Positions 47,301 to 58,499 of a DNA stretch of 64,000 nucleotides are shown one piece after another (position 1 is the stretch's first letter; each line of letters begins with the position of its first letter). The translations under genes and the position numbers were made by a program. Source of the DNA: Euglena gracilis. Taxonomy: Eukaryota > Euglenida > Euglenophyceae > Euglenales. The notes under the pieces are model-generated. The model saw only the letters and a list, made by a program, of their open reading frames with translations, was not told the DNA's origin and made no database searches. The stretch spans positions 22,342,761 to 22,406,760 of the forward strand of contig CP154957.1 of NCBI GenBank assembly GCA_039621445.1. The letters are read 5' to 3'.

Positions 47301-48395
47301 TCCGGCATTTTGGGGGTGGCATTTTGCGCTTGTTACTGGTGCTGCAATTGCAGTAGCATGGTTGAACATGATTCCACTTTGGCAAAAAGATGGCTCATAC
47401 CATCTTGCGCATGCAGAAACTTTGAATCATTCCGCGTTTCCGCTTCACGCAGTGTTTCACTGATTTGTTGTAAATTTTGTGGAAGTTGGATGCGTAAAAA
47501 ACTGTCAACACTTTCTCGAAAATGCTGAAGGTCTTTCCCCGCATTTTCAAAATTGTGTTGGCAATATTTGCCGATTTCCTGCAAATAATTCCAGCAATAT
47601 TCCAGTTTGGTGTTGACAACCCTTTGATTGTCCTCATCAAACTGCAAAACCTTGTTGAGCACGGTTGCGCATTCCGCAACGCATTGGTGGACATGCAAAA
47701 TTTGCTTGTTCAGCGGGTGATCCGACGGGAGTTGACCGAGAATTCGGTAGACATCACCGGGGGTGAGGTTATCTCGCAAATCTTCCTCATAGTCCTCCAC
47801 AATGGAAACGGCACCAGAGATTTCCGGTACCACCAGACGCATATCTGGATTCCATGGCAATGCAGGGAAAACCGCAGTTTCCACGGGTAATCCCGGCAAT
47901 GCGTGAAATCGTGTGGGGGGTGGAAATTGAGGGGGGGGGTTGGAAAAAACACGGTGTTTCCACCGAGTTGCACTCCAAAAGGCCCACCGGTGCTTCCACC
48001 GGGGATCTTTTGGGTGTGAACAAAGCAAAGGGCAAATACCACTCACTTTGTTCATGGGTAACATGAGTAACCAAGTGTAAGGGTGCAAGGGGTTCATCCC
48101 CTCGCCGCATCAATGATGGGTGAACCGGGATGGAGGAAGGCATTTTGCCACGTACATCCCGCACAATCAATGACAATGATAATGAGGAAGGCTCATTGCC
48201 CCCTTGCAACAATAAGGGCGTTTCGCCTTGTGACAATGACAATTGATGCAATGTGTCTTCTTGTTGCTTGGAGTGTCGGGAATTGGAACTTGTTTCATTC
48301 GAACCGTTCCAATCCCCGCAATCTTCATCAAGATTGGTCAATGAACTCATCAACAAGTCATAATCAAATTTGTTGTTTGGGTTTGTGCTCTGCAT
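44319..48395 (-). pseudogene. Element Q gag with long coiled coil and two knuckles
   Basis: The ATG at 48395 gives MQSTNPNNKFDYDLLMSSL. Segments at 48395-47787, 48097-47333, 47308-46598, 46588-45155 and 45248-44667 cover the N-terminal region, the DHPLNKQILHVHQCVAECA block and a long heptad-like section. The section includes LEQKSCHCAANQDG and DISGIQAAIGELQ. The capsid-like part (KPQWDGDPTTWRQFFRDW), the knuckle CFLC...GHMSREC, an SR-rich tract and a second knuckle CSLC...DHHSSKC (44595-44635) follow. Stops or shifts separate the pieces, including a TGA just before the second knuckle. At about 4.1 kb it is the fullest Gag of this lineage in the window; P has lost the coiled coil. Confidence 0.82.
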
Positions 48396-48692
48396 CTTTT
48401 GAGATGGGTAAAAAGGCAAAAACCCAAAAATTCACACAAATAAGCAGTGAAACAGGGACCAGAAAGGTTGTATCGGCGAATACCGAACAGAGCCTTCTGA
48501 GACCTGTATCCTTGCTTAAAGGTTGGCTAGGTGCCAGGAACAGTACTTTCACCGTGTTTCACGGCTCAGTACGATCCTCACCACCAGTCAACCACAGAGT
48601 TTCTCTGTGTGGAACGTCTGTGTAGGATCGTTGCCTAAATCTGCTACCAAGTGTACCTGGTAGCCTTTCTTTCTGTAGGATCTTTGACCTAT
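48396..48692 (-). other. Element Q leader with duplicated primer-binding site
   Basis: TGGTAGCAGA occurs next to the LTR (48693-48702) and again at 48640-48649, each preceded by GTACACT. The two units are 53 bp apart. No reading frame of note. Confidence 0.65.
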
Positions 48693-48702
48693 TCTGCTAC
48701 CA
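48693..48702 (-). other. Element Q primer-binding site
   Basis: TGGTAGCAGA on the minus strand abuts the 5' LTR; initiator-Met type as in A and P. Confidence 0.75.
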
Positions 48703-49110
48703 AGTGTACGTCCAAGGACTTCCCTTTGACCCCTTTTGTCCCGGAAAAGCCTGTTGTGCTTTCTCCTGGGGCGCACCTACTTAGGTGAGTAAAAATCCTT
48801 GGAGTAACAAAACCCTTTTTCCCAATTCCCCTATGCTAAGGCAGAGCACAAGACAAGTCGCTGTGCAAGGATTTTCCTTCACAGTCGTGTTCAGTCTTTT
48901 CAGAGGGTTATCCTCTTACTTCAAAACAGTCAGAATGTGAAGAATAGAATACCACCTGTGAGGAAAAGAGATCACGCGAGCACGTGTGATAGGTGTCGCT
49001 AATTCCCATAGGATCTGCCACGATCGTCAGGCTGTGTTCATCACAGCCGTCGGATTGTGACGGATCCAGACTCTGCAGGTTTCCTACAGAGCTGGGATCG
49101 TGCCTGGTAC
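48703..49110 (-). repeat. Element Q 5' LTR, outer end trimmed
   Basis: Copy of 32818-33228 but ending GGTAC instead of GTTACACA before joining X sequence, so the outermost bases are lost at the junction. Confidence 0.85.
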
Positions 49111-51241
49111 TTTTTTACTTTGATTTTGAACCCTGATTTGAGTAAATCCCTGACGACGGTGTTCAGGTGATTTTGTAGGGTGTTTCTGCTGGGAGCCACC
49201 ACCAAAATGTCGTCTAGGTAAATGAATACCTGGTTGCCCCTTTTCCTCCACAACTTTTCGAATGTTTTCATGACCCCCATGAAAACTTGGCGCATTATGT
49301 TCAGGCCTAAGCAGCCTGCTTGGAACTCCCCAGTTTGGCCCCCTACCTGATGCCTCAGCAATGGCGTATGTGAAAAAAGACATCCTTTAAGTCTATTTTG
49401 GGTGCCCACTAGCCTTTTTCCAGAATTGGAAAGATGTGCTGGATGTGATCCAGCTTGAAAGGGCTTACCTAGAACTTCTGGTTTAATTCCCTGCAGTCGC
49501 TTATGAACCTACACTTTGTCTCCTCCCCCTCTGGTTTTGAAATTAGAAACCAGGGAATGAGATGTTGGGTTCCTGTATCCTGAACCCTCTTTATGGACCC
49601 AGATTTTTCGTAGTCCAACAGGATTTTTTCTGTTTGGGTCAGGTTTAGATTTCCCCTGAAATTTGGTTGGGTGGACAACTTTGGGTTTCTGTCCCAGGGG
49701 GGTTGGATGCCATCTTTGATTAGTTGGCAGGTTGCTTGGGGGGCATTTTTGTTCCACCATTTTAGGCTTTTTTGAAGTCTCTGGTGCAGGGGGGTGTTTC
49801 CCCACCTTTCCATCGTGGAAGTTATTTCTCCCAGCAAGTGTTTTTGTGGTGTTGTGGGCCGGGTTGATGACCACTTTCCATCCCATGGACACTTTGGATG
49901 AATGCTCTGACCTGCCGATGGGTGGTTGGGAACAATGCAACCCGTGGGTTTACAGGAGGTTGTCGAAAAGCTGCAGGGGAGGGGGTGCGTGCATCTCTCA
50001 CACTCTCTCTGCTCCTCCGCACTGATCTTGTTGTTGGTAGACGTACCATAGTGGGGCCTCTGTGGGTCCCCCATTGGGTTGATCTTCCCCTGCCATGGGC
50101 GAAACAAAAAGATTTGACAGGTGGGCCACTGTGGGTCCCCTGTCCTCCTCCACAAGGTCCACTGTGGGTACCTTGTCCCCCTTGTCCAAGGAAAGGGCCT
50201 CTGTAGGTCCCTTTGGGGGGTCTTCCTGGGGCTGGGCTATGCAGTAAGGCCCTTTTGGGCTGTAGCTGGTTAGCTTCTGGCCCCCGGGGCCTGTAAACTG
50301 ATGCCCCCAGTGGGTTTGAAATTGTTGGCCGTAATGGCCTTGGCCCCCATGGCCTTCGGCTTGATTTGATGTGGGTCTCCAGCCGCATGTGAAGTCTTGG
50401 GGGGCATCTGTGGGCCCCCCCTTTCCCCTGTGAGGGGTTGATAATGGGAGACTTTCTGGGGGTTTTAAACAGACCTTTTTGCCCCGTCCAGTGGGCATGT
50501 GCTTGCAGAAACGGCCTCCAAGGCCTGGCCGATGTTGTCCCCCTTGGCCCACATTCCATCTCCCCGTATGGGCGTTTAGAATGGCTGGGGACTTTGTGGA
50601 TGACCACCTTGTGGCCTCCACTGCTGCCCCTTGTGGGGGACAGGACCCAACGTTTGGTAGAACGGGTTTGATATTGGTTTTCAATTTGGTTTCTTGGCCA
50701 CCAATTGCAAAGGGCTGTGGCTGTCCCTTTTTGGGTTGAGGAACGTTCTGAAAATGAAATTTATTTTTGGGGGAAAGCCACGGATTGCAAGATGGAGGCC
50801 GCACCGGCAGGTTCTCCAGCGGGCGCGGTTTTGTCCAGCTGTTGCTTCTGAGCTCATAGGTCTTTCATTGTTCATTGAATTCATCTTTTCAAATTCCATT
50901 TCCACTTGATGTTTCGGTCTTGACCACAGCTTTAATGCTAAACTCCTGGCGTAGATGCTGTTCTCAACGAGGGAGTTGGCCAACCTTGCCGTCAGGAAGA
51001 ACAGCTTCTCCAATATGGGTATTTGTTTTCCAAAATTGACCAAACGTTGAATTGGTCCTCTCTCGAAAATTCTGCTGTCTTGAATTCTTTTCTTCGTTCG
51101 ACTTCGTGCGTAGATTTTATTCCTGGATTCTGGGTGTCGAAGGGCAATTTAGGAATCAGCCAACTCCGGCGCAAAAAGGCACTAAGCGCGGACTCCTAAC
51201 CCAGCGCGCCAAAACAATCACAACAAACCGCCGGCGAGCAA
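49108..51241 (-). pseudogene. DIRS-like element X, 5' part and RT fragment (right copy)
   Basis: The minus strand from about 51174 carries a start-like frame (MRRSWLIPKLPFDTQNPG), then Gly/Pro/Gln-rich gag-like frames (51043-50681, 50804-49998). An RT similar to the left copy follows (KWWNKNAPQATCQLIKDGIQ, LIPWFLISKPEGEETKCRF, YLDDILVVAPS near 49200). It is cut at 49108 by Q. RT motifs match DIRS-type elements rather than Ty3/gypsy. Frames are broken. The last about 125 bp (51116-51241) is a repeat also found beyond R at 63203-63300. Confidence 0.65.
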
Positions 51242-52040
51242 TGTTCGCCGGCCCCACCCCCTGTGCGCCGCCGGTCGCCCCCGCGACCGGCGAGTCCCGG
51301 TGGGCCGAGGGCCCGGGGGGGTCCTCGCCGTCGTGGATAACCACCGACAGCCGGGGGGTGGGTGTTTCCGGGGCGGGGCCTGCGCTTTTTCTGGGGGTTG
51401 GTGGGCTCAGGCCAACTCCCTTTTTTTCACCCAGGTGATTTCCCCAACCCCAGCCGGCGCGTAGGATCGTTTTTTTAATGTTTTCTGAAAATGTGGTGAA
51501 CACCGAAAAATCTGCCATTTGGTGTGAAAATCTCACCTCTCTCTCTCTCTCTCACGCACACCTTGTAGGCAAAAACCAACCCACTGAATCTGAAATGAAT
51601 CCCAACCCACCGGAGAAGCAATCACAATGTTGGAAATCTGTGAGAGTGACTGAATGTGATGGAAAAAAACAACCTGGGGCAAGGAAGAGGGGTATAGGGA
51701 ATGTAGGCGGCGGTGAGGGTGACGGTGTTGTAGGATCTCCTTGATTTCAATACCAACTTGAATTCAATAACTCCACCAACAATGCAATGACCAACAATGT
51801 AACTGTCAAATCCAATTCAACAATGTGATTGTTCAAATCAATTCAATGTATCTCCTCTTTGCCAAATAATGGGGAAAACCCCTCAAGTTCTGTAAAAAAA
51901 CAGAATTTGAAAGCGCAAAGTAATTTGACCCGCTTCTAATTTCTATCGCGGGTTTTTTTAACTGATTGGCTGTTACCCGCGATGTTGGAATTTGCGCTTT
52001 CTGGCAATTTTTGGCTGCCGGCGAAAGCCGGCGGCCGACA
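51242..52040 (-). repeat. Element R 3' LTR
   Basis: 799 bp, plus-strand ends TGTTCGCC and GCCGACA, with inverted GCCGGC-rich ends. It contains a (CT)n tract at about 51538-51553 and small open frames identical to those in the other LTR. Confidence 0.92.
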
Positions 52041-53050
52041 CCCCCTCCCTTGCGACCTTAGTCGGACACCAAAAATTCGCCCCCCCCCCCCCGTTCCTCA
52101 ACAACGGGGGGGTAAATCATCCATTCGGCACTCTTTCATCCAAAGCCTATGTCCCACACCCATTTTCCCTTGAATCAACAAATGGGAAACAAACTTCAGG
52201 GACTATGGCTTTCAAGTGCCTTCAAACCTTTGGGAAAGACTTGGTTCACCAACCAATGAACATTAGGCTGCCCCCCCCCGCTTCTCACGGGTGGTATGAC
52301 GGTCTTCACCAAGATCTGCCCCCCCCCTTCCAACGGGTCGGGGGATTTTTGGTAAAAATTCGGTTGGCGCCCCCCCCCCCCCTCGGGTCGGGGGGTTTTT
52401 TGGTTCAAATTCGTCAAGCCCCCCCCCCCTCCTCGGGCCGGGGGGATTTTTGTCAAAAAAATCAAGCGCCCCCCCCCCCTCCTCGGGCCGGGGGGATTTT
52501 TGTCATAAAATCAAGCGCCCCCCCCCCCTCCTCGGGCCTGGGGGATTTTTAAAAAATCAAGCGCCCCCCCCCCTCCTCGGGCCGGGGGGGATTTTTGTCA
52601 AACCGAAGGGGGGCTCATTATGTGACCATGGACTCCCAACCACAATGTAACCCATCATCTCAAAGAATCGATCTCCAAACCTACAACACCGGGAGAGAAG
52701 AGGAGAGGACGGCAAATATAGGCGCAGTGGGGCGAGTACAAGTACAAATATAAATGCGGTGGGGCAAATATAAGCGCAGTGGGGCGAATATAATAGTGTA
52801 CAATGCGGCGGCGAATGCAATGAGGTGCCCCTTGCCCCCGGCCCCCTTGCGGAGCCTCTTTCTACCTTTCTCCTTGGCAAATTCTTGCATTTGTACATTC
52901 TCCCACACACCCGTGCGCGTGTGCGCACACTCACACACGGACGTGCAAAGCCGGCTTTTGAATTTTGGTGTTGGGTTAAAAACAGCACTTTGCCTTCCCA
53001 CTTGGCTCATCGTTGAGCCTTAGACAGGGCCTTGTGGCTCACCTTAGAGC
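52041..53050 (-). repeat. Element R 3' region: polypurine tract and GC-rich minisatellite
   Basis: Next to the LTR is the polypurine tract (CCCCCTCCCTT in plus sense, 52041-52051). At 52313-52606 five to six imperfect units of 45-50 bp follow, each with a C run, CCTCGGG(C/T)CGGGGGG, ATTTTTGTCAAA and TCAAGCG. A shorter array of GCAGTGGGGCGA-type units lies at 52716-52800. No gene. Confidence 0.75.
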
Positions 53051-54583
53051 CTACGGCCCACCGTCAATTTTAAGTTCGGACATGATGTCCATTTTCACTT
53101 TTTTCTCACGACAATACTTTACAAACTCCCCACTGAATCTGTGGATGAAATTTCCAGCCGGTTCCCAGGTTTCCTCCCCGTCTTCATATCCGACCCACTT
53201 GGTTAAAAACTCCCACTTTCCATCTTTTCCTTTTCGGTGCCTTAGAATTTTTTCCACCTCCCACTCATCAGGTAATGCCTCTTCTTCTTTTTCGGTCCGT
53301 TTATAGTAAAAAAGAGGCACCCCCTTACCTTCAACTTGGGGTTCCCGATATTCCTTCAAAAAACTCCTATGAGCTTTTGTCTCTACCCCAGGTTTCATTT
53401 CGATTACATAACTTCGTTCCCCCTCTCTTCCCTTCACGACCCCAGGTCCCACCCACCTAGAGTCAAGCTTCTCACCCGACCCCTCGGGTCTCCTATACCA
53501 AACCGTCGTCCCCACCTTTAGGGGTTCCATTTCTTTCCTCCCCTTATTTATCCTTGCCACCTCCTCCTCGTGCTTTTTGTTGAGTATCCTAGCCACCCTC
53601 CCATCCATGTCTTGCATCCTATGGAAAAACTCCACCGAATCCTCACATTCTTTGGGTGGTTGGTAGGGTACCCCTGCCAATGGTCTTTCCCTTCCAGTCA
53701 CAATTTCATATGGGCTGAATCCGCTTTCCCCCTTTACGTCGTGAATTCGGTCCAAAACTTGGGGTAAAGCTTCAACCCAATTAATTTTTTCCTCCACGTA
53801 CAATTTTCTCAACACCTCCATCACCTGTTGTCCGGCTCTCTCAACCCTCCCGTTTGCTTGGTGGTGGTATGCTTGGGAATATGCTTGCCTAATCCCCAAA
53901 AGTGCACACATGTTTTTCCACCAAATGCTTGTGAAATGGCTCCCTTGGTCACTTGAGATGACCGAGGGAACCCCAAAAAGCCTCCACTGATTTTTCACCA
54001 TTTCCTTAGCCAACTTGGCACCGGTTAATCCCTTGTCCTTGCATGCAACCCCCACAATCCATCCCGAATGCCTATCCACACACAAGGCTAGGGTGTCATA
54101 CTCCCCCCCATCGTGTAAAACCCTTGGCATTCGAAACAAATCGATGGCAACACTTGTCATTAGTGCAGGGGGTATGGGTGTGGACTCGATCGGTCCTTTC
54201 AAACTCTCCCCCCTCACACTCGCTTGGCATGTGGAACAATTTTTGCTGCAATTTTGGTTGAGTTGCTTTGCAGCCTTTTCATCAGCCCAAACAAAACGGA
54301 TTGCCATGTGTTTCCAAACTTTTTCAGGGCCAACGTGCCCCAAAAACTCGTGATTTTCTTGAATCACCAAGTGTTGAAAACTTTCAGGCACACACAACTT
54401 TTCCTCGAAAAACAATTGGCCATTTAGAACTTTGAAGCCCTTTGGCCAAACTGAATCGCCTTTGGTAGCTACCCATTTTTCTTTCCATGTGGGGCAGTGG
54501 GAATATGCTTCCCCCCAATCACGCTCCCATACGGGCTTAATATCCTTAGGGGTCGTACTTGGCAGGGCGTCCCCCACTTCCAT
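53051..54583 (-). CDS. Element R integrase with C-terminal chromodomain
   Basis: C-terminal part of Pol; inserts the cDNA into the genome. It has an HHCC zinc finger (HLVIQENHEFLGH...CSTC), then the catalytic triad: Asp in VAIDLFRM, Asp in SVISSDQGSHF and Glu in QANGRVERAGQ. A C-terminal chromodomain (WEVEKILRHRKG...TKWVGYEDGEETWEP) could tether it to modified histones. It overlaps the upstream pol frame by 115 bp in another frame. The shift falls at a 7-base C run (G run in sense) at 54634-54640, so this is either a one-base error or mutation, or a frameshift site. The region upstream of the first ATG also reads sensibly in this frame back to the G run. Confidence 0.9.
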   Translation of the reverse strand: MEVGDALPSTTPKDIKPVWERDWGEAYSHCPTWKEKWVATKGDSVWPKGFKVLNGQLFFEEKLCVPESFQHLVIQENHEFLGHVGPEKVWKHMAIRFVWADEKAAKQLNQNCSKNCSTCQASVRGESLKGPIESTPIPPALMTSVAIDLFRMPRVLHDGGEYDTLALCVDRHSGWIVGVACKDKGLTGAKLAKEMVKNQWRLFGVPSVISSDQGSHFTSIWWKNMCALLGIRQAYSQAYHHQANGRVERAGQQVMEVLRKLYVEEKINWVEALPQVLDRIHDVKGESGFSPYEIVTGRERPLAGVPYQPPKECEDSVEFFHRMQDMDGRVARILNKKHEEEVARINKGRKEMEPLKVGTTVWYRRPEGSGEKLDSRWVGPGVVKGREGERSYVIEMKPGVETKAHRSFLKEYREPQVEGKGVPLFYYKRTEKEEEALPDEWEVEKILRHRKGKDGKWEFLTKWVGYEDGEETWEPAGNFIHRFSGEFVKYCREKKVKMDIMSELKIDGGP

Positions 54584-57500
54584 ACGAGTGTCCCCCCTCG
54601 AACTTTCAGCCGTCTCCGGGACAGGGGTCGTCTCCCCCCCACTTTCTCATCCCAAAAATGAACTCGTTTCTTTTCTTTCCTGGGCCCTTGTGAGTGGGTG
54701 TCCACAGGGGTGTCTTTTCCTCCTGGGTCTACCCCACCCTCGGTTCCCCTCCTTGTGCACTCTCCTTTTTCCTCCTCAGGTGTTACGTTTTTGCCACTAC
54801 GGGTTGTCACCCCCCGTATCCAGGCATTACGTAAATTGGGCTGGTTTTTGATTCTTATCTCCAAACACTGTTTTTCCTCTTCTTTTTCCTCCCGGATAAA
54901 ATTTTCCATTTCATCCTTGTCTTCGGCTGACCCATGCTTACTTATATCCCTTAGGGCCTGTGAAGCTGGGTATGCCCACCGACTAAGGATATCCGCTATG
55001 GTATTTTCTTTACCCGGGATATATCCCACCGTCAAGTCATACTTGGAGAAAATTTGGTGCCATCTCGCCCTCCTCCCAACCGGACCACTGGGGGTGTCTA
55101 GGACTTCCCTTGTCCAAGACTCCAAACTTTGGTGGTCGGTTAAAACCAAAACGGGTTGCAATCCAATCCAACTCTCCCATTTTTGTAGTGCCAAAATTAT
55201 GGCATACGTCTCCAACTCCCTGGGGGTCCATTTTCTTTGCCCCTCGGTCAATTTTCGAGACATAAAAGCCACTGGCACAGTTTTTTTCTCAATCACATCC
55301 TCGGCTGTGGGTCTTCCTCCCCCCTCCTTCATTTGCTCTAACGTTGCCCCCACGGCGTACCCACTGGCATCAACCCTTAGCACAAAGGGTTTATCTGGGT
55401 CTACCCGTTGCAACATTAGGCCCGAACACAACCTTTTTTTCAGCTCCTCAAAAGCTTTTAAATCCTCCCCATCAAATTCCACAGGTTTTCGACTTCCTTT
55501 CTTTCCCACCTCCCTGGGGACTTTCAATTTGTCTTGCAACCGGGCAGCTACTTCCGCATACATGTGAATGTATGCATTGTAATAATTTGTGAATCCCAAA
55601 AAGGCTCTCAAAGCCGTAATTGTTTTTGGAACCTCCCACTTTTCGATCGCTCGTAACTTACCCGGTGCAGGCCTCCTAGTCCCGTTTCCTAAAATTTGTC
55701 CACAAAATTCAACCTCCTCCACAAAAAGTTTGGCTTTGAATTCATCAGCCACCAAAAGTTCCGTTTTGAGCACCTCCAACACCCTTCTCAAATCTTTTTC
55801 ATGTGCCCCCACTAGATCCTCCCCTTCCCCGACCGTTGTCCCCACCAGTATGTCATCTATGTACCCTGTGGCGATATCCCTTACTGGTGTCAAACGGTCA
55901 TCGATCATTTGCTGAAATTGCTGGGGGGCATTTGTCAAACCCATTACGTTCACCCTCCACTGAAAAATGCCTTTGGGGGTAAAACAACACGTTATGGGTC
56001 GACTTTCTGGGTGTAAAGGTTGTTGGTGAAAAGCTTGCTTCAAATCGATGATCGAAAACATTTGGTTTGCACCATGTTTGACCAAAATGTCTTCAATTTT
56101 GGGTAGGGGGTAGTTGCATCGCCTTGTTTGGCTGTTTGGCCCCCTGAGGTCCACCACCCCCCTCCAAGGAAAATCGTTGGATTTTTTTGGAACTGGAAAA
56201 GTCTTGGACAGCCATTCTGCATTTTTTGGCTGTGGCTGGCTCAATGTATTTTTTGTCGAGCCAGTCTTGTATGATTTTTCAAGTGCCCCTTTCCGCTCAC
56301 CGTGCATGAAAAAAGGCGTCTGTCTGGTGGGCGTTGCCCCCTCCCTCAGCGGTATGTATGCATAACCATATTGTCCTCTTTCGGGGGGGTCTGGAAATGG
56401 CGATGACCGAAATACCGTCCCCCGGTAATCTTCCAAAACTTGTTCCCTCAACTTAACCACCCGTTCATCCTCTTTTTTGTCCTCCCCCTCCCTTGCAATT
56501 ATCATTCGGTTGATAACTTGCACTGGGGGGTCACTTCCCTCCAAATTTGTGGCAACCTCCCCCAGGTCCTCATCGCTCAAAAATTGCAATTCCTGGTCCA
56601 ACCCTTCCAATGGCAAACAAAGACCAAGTTTTTGCAACCCAAACGAAGACCCGTCCGCCACCGTCACATTGTCCACTGAAAATTTTGTGTCATCCCTGAA
56701 TTTTTGCGGACCCCTCCGTCTTTCAACACCCCGCAGAAAAATCAGGTCGGGGCTGTCTTTCACCAACGCCTTGTGGTGTGGAAAAATTCCCAGTTTTGCT
56801 TCTGCCAACCATGGATAAGAAAGAATTGCATCAACTTTGATATTTGCCTCATAAAATTCAACCTCATATTCCACCCTCTCAATTTCCCTTTCCTCATTCC
56901 AATTTTGTTGTAGGATCATTTTCACCTTTGCACATCTGCTCCCCCCCGCCAAAGTTTGCCCATTGGCCGTTTCAAACCTTAACGGGTCCTTAGCAGGATA
57001 CATAAGGTGGTCCCCTATCAACCCTTGTCGAATGAGGTTTGCCTCCGCCCCCGTGTCAATCAAAATTCTGGCCGTTTTTTCCTCCCCATTTGCCAACTTA
57101 ATCTGGGTTTTTAACAGCAGTTGTCTGTCCTCCCCAAGTTTCTTTGCTCCTCCCCGAGTTTTCGTCCCCCTCAACATTCTTTTTTTCAGCCGAACCAATT
57201 TTTTCTTCCCTGGGGTTGTCCCCCCCTGGGAGGGTTGCCTTCTATCGATCAACAAGGCCCACACCCCCCAACGGGTACCCCTCAAAATCCTCCCATCAGC
57301 CTCAAACAACTTTGTCCCCTTGGGAAAATAAATCTTTTTGACAGCCATAGCCACCAGATTTTTCACCCACCTCCTATTCCAGTCTGGGCAAATGCAAATC
57401 GCCCGACAATTGGAATTTTGCAATTTTTCAGCCACCTCAGGCCACAAAGTCCAGGGGGGGTTCATCCACAACGTTTCCTCCGCCCCCCAATCCTTTTTCA

Positions 57501-58499
57501 TGGCATCATCATCCTCCCCGTAAAACTTTTCACACCTGGCATTTTGGCTGGTTGCAAAACAATCCCGTTCCGCCTTAACCCGAAATTCCTTCTCAATTTC
57601 CTCCATACAAACTTTCCTAACAGCATAATCCTCCCTACGATATCCGCTTTTTCGTTCCAACACGGTTAACAAATACTCCACCAGTTGTTTGGGCATCCTC
57701 CATTTTTTCTGAGTACCAACTGTCATTCCATATCCTCCCAACTTTTCTCGGTGACTCCTCCCCCCAGGAATCAAATTCGGGCAGGTCTGGCCATCACAAA
57801 GTTTGTTTTGTAGCTTGCTCAGATTTTCGCTCCCCCAGATTCGGGTGGGTTTTTGATATCCCCAATCTGAAAATTGACAATAATCAACATCGACAAAAGT
57901 CAGATTTTGAACACAGGGTCTTTTTCGAAGCAACCCATGACGGGGATTTTCAATCCACCACAATTTTGGCTTGAAATATTCGACAATCTCCAAAGTTTTT
58001 TTGACCAGCCGATCTGCCCCCTCCAAATTTCTGACTCCCAATGTTTTGGCCAAGCTATATTCTGTACAGGGCACCCCCGCAGCGATGATCTGAAAATATC
58101 CAGGGGGGTACCTCCAATATCTCCACTCCAAAATATTTGCACAGTGGGTTGGGTTAAATCTGGGGTTTATGTCCACTGACACAACCTTAAACCCCTGCTC
58201 TCTCAGGCAATCCCCAACCGAGCCTTTACCGCAAAAAAGGTCTAAAGCTCTTTTCTTTACGGAAGGCTGTGCACGATCCCTTATGGGATCTGATTTTTTA
58301 CAGATTTGGGCCGAGTCACAGATTTGCACGTCACGCACACACCCGACACACTGGACACACCTTGTGTAGAGCTCTCCTGGGATGGCAGATTTTTCATCGT
58401 GCTTTCGTTTTCGCTCGCACGAGATTTTTCTTGCCACCTGGGATTTGCGTATGTCTTCGTGTGGGGCTGGGTTTGCGAGCCCGGGGCGGCTCCCGCCCC
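54469..58499 (-). CDS. Element R pol: C5-methyltransferase, Dam-like domain, protease, RT, RNase H
   Basis: Numbering from 58437 (a GTG; no ATG precedes the enzyme). Residues 26-46 are Cys-rich. Residues 63-205 are a C5-cytosine methyltransferase: ALDLFCGKGS (motif I), GVPCTEYS (catalytic Cys, motif IV), WWIENPRHGLL (motif VI) and YCQFSDWGYQKPTRIW (motif VIII). Residues 277-400 resemble phage and DIRS Dam-type N6-adenine methyltransferases: RDCFATSQNARCEKFY, KKDW, then WMNPPWTLWPEVAEKL with the NPPW catalytic motif. Then a protease (ARILIDTGAEANLI, 456-469), RT with YIDDIL (859-864) and RNase H (VLRVDASGYAVGATLE, LVLTDHQSLES). All catalytic motifs are intact. How translation reaches this frame is unclear: it is -1 relative to gag, and a stop in the pol frame lies just 5' of its opening. 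Confidence 0.9.

Larger units (their letters stand above)
32818..49110 (-). mobile_element. Element Q: 16.3 kb Ty3/gypsy element with ORF3, defective
   Basis: Flanked by LTRs at 32818-33228 (411 bp) and 48703-49110 (408 bp, outer three bases missing), about 98 percent identical by eye. On the minus strand the order is LTR, PBS, gag, UAG, pol, ORF3, 3' UTR, polypurine tract, LTR, as in P. The two flanks do not carry a short target duplication; instead both are copies of the same 1.1 kb stretch of X. The RT active site is destroyed and the chromodomain is absent, so Q cannot be autonomous. Confidence 0.88.

Noticed and set aside
51478-51744. 88-codon frame in the R LTR, identical at 62584-62850
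   Set aside because: Identity comes from the two LTRs being copies; composition and absence of motifs give no support for a gene.
52313-52606. Array resembling a CRISPR
   Set aside because: Units are imperfect, contiguous and without unique spacers, in a eukaryotic retroelement; it is a minisatellite.
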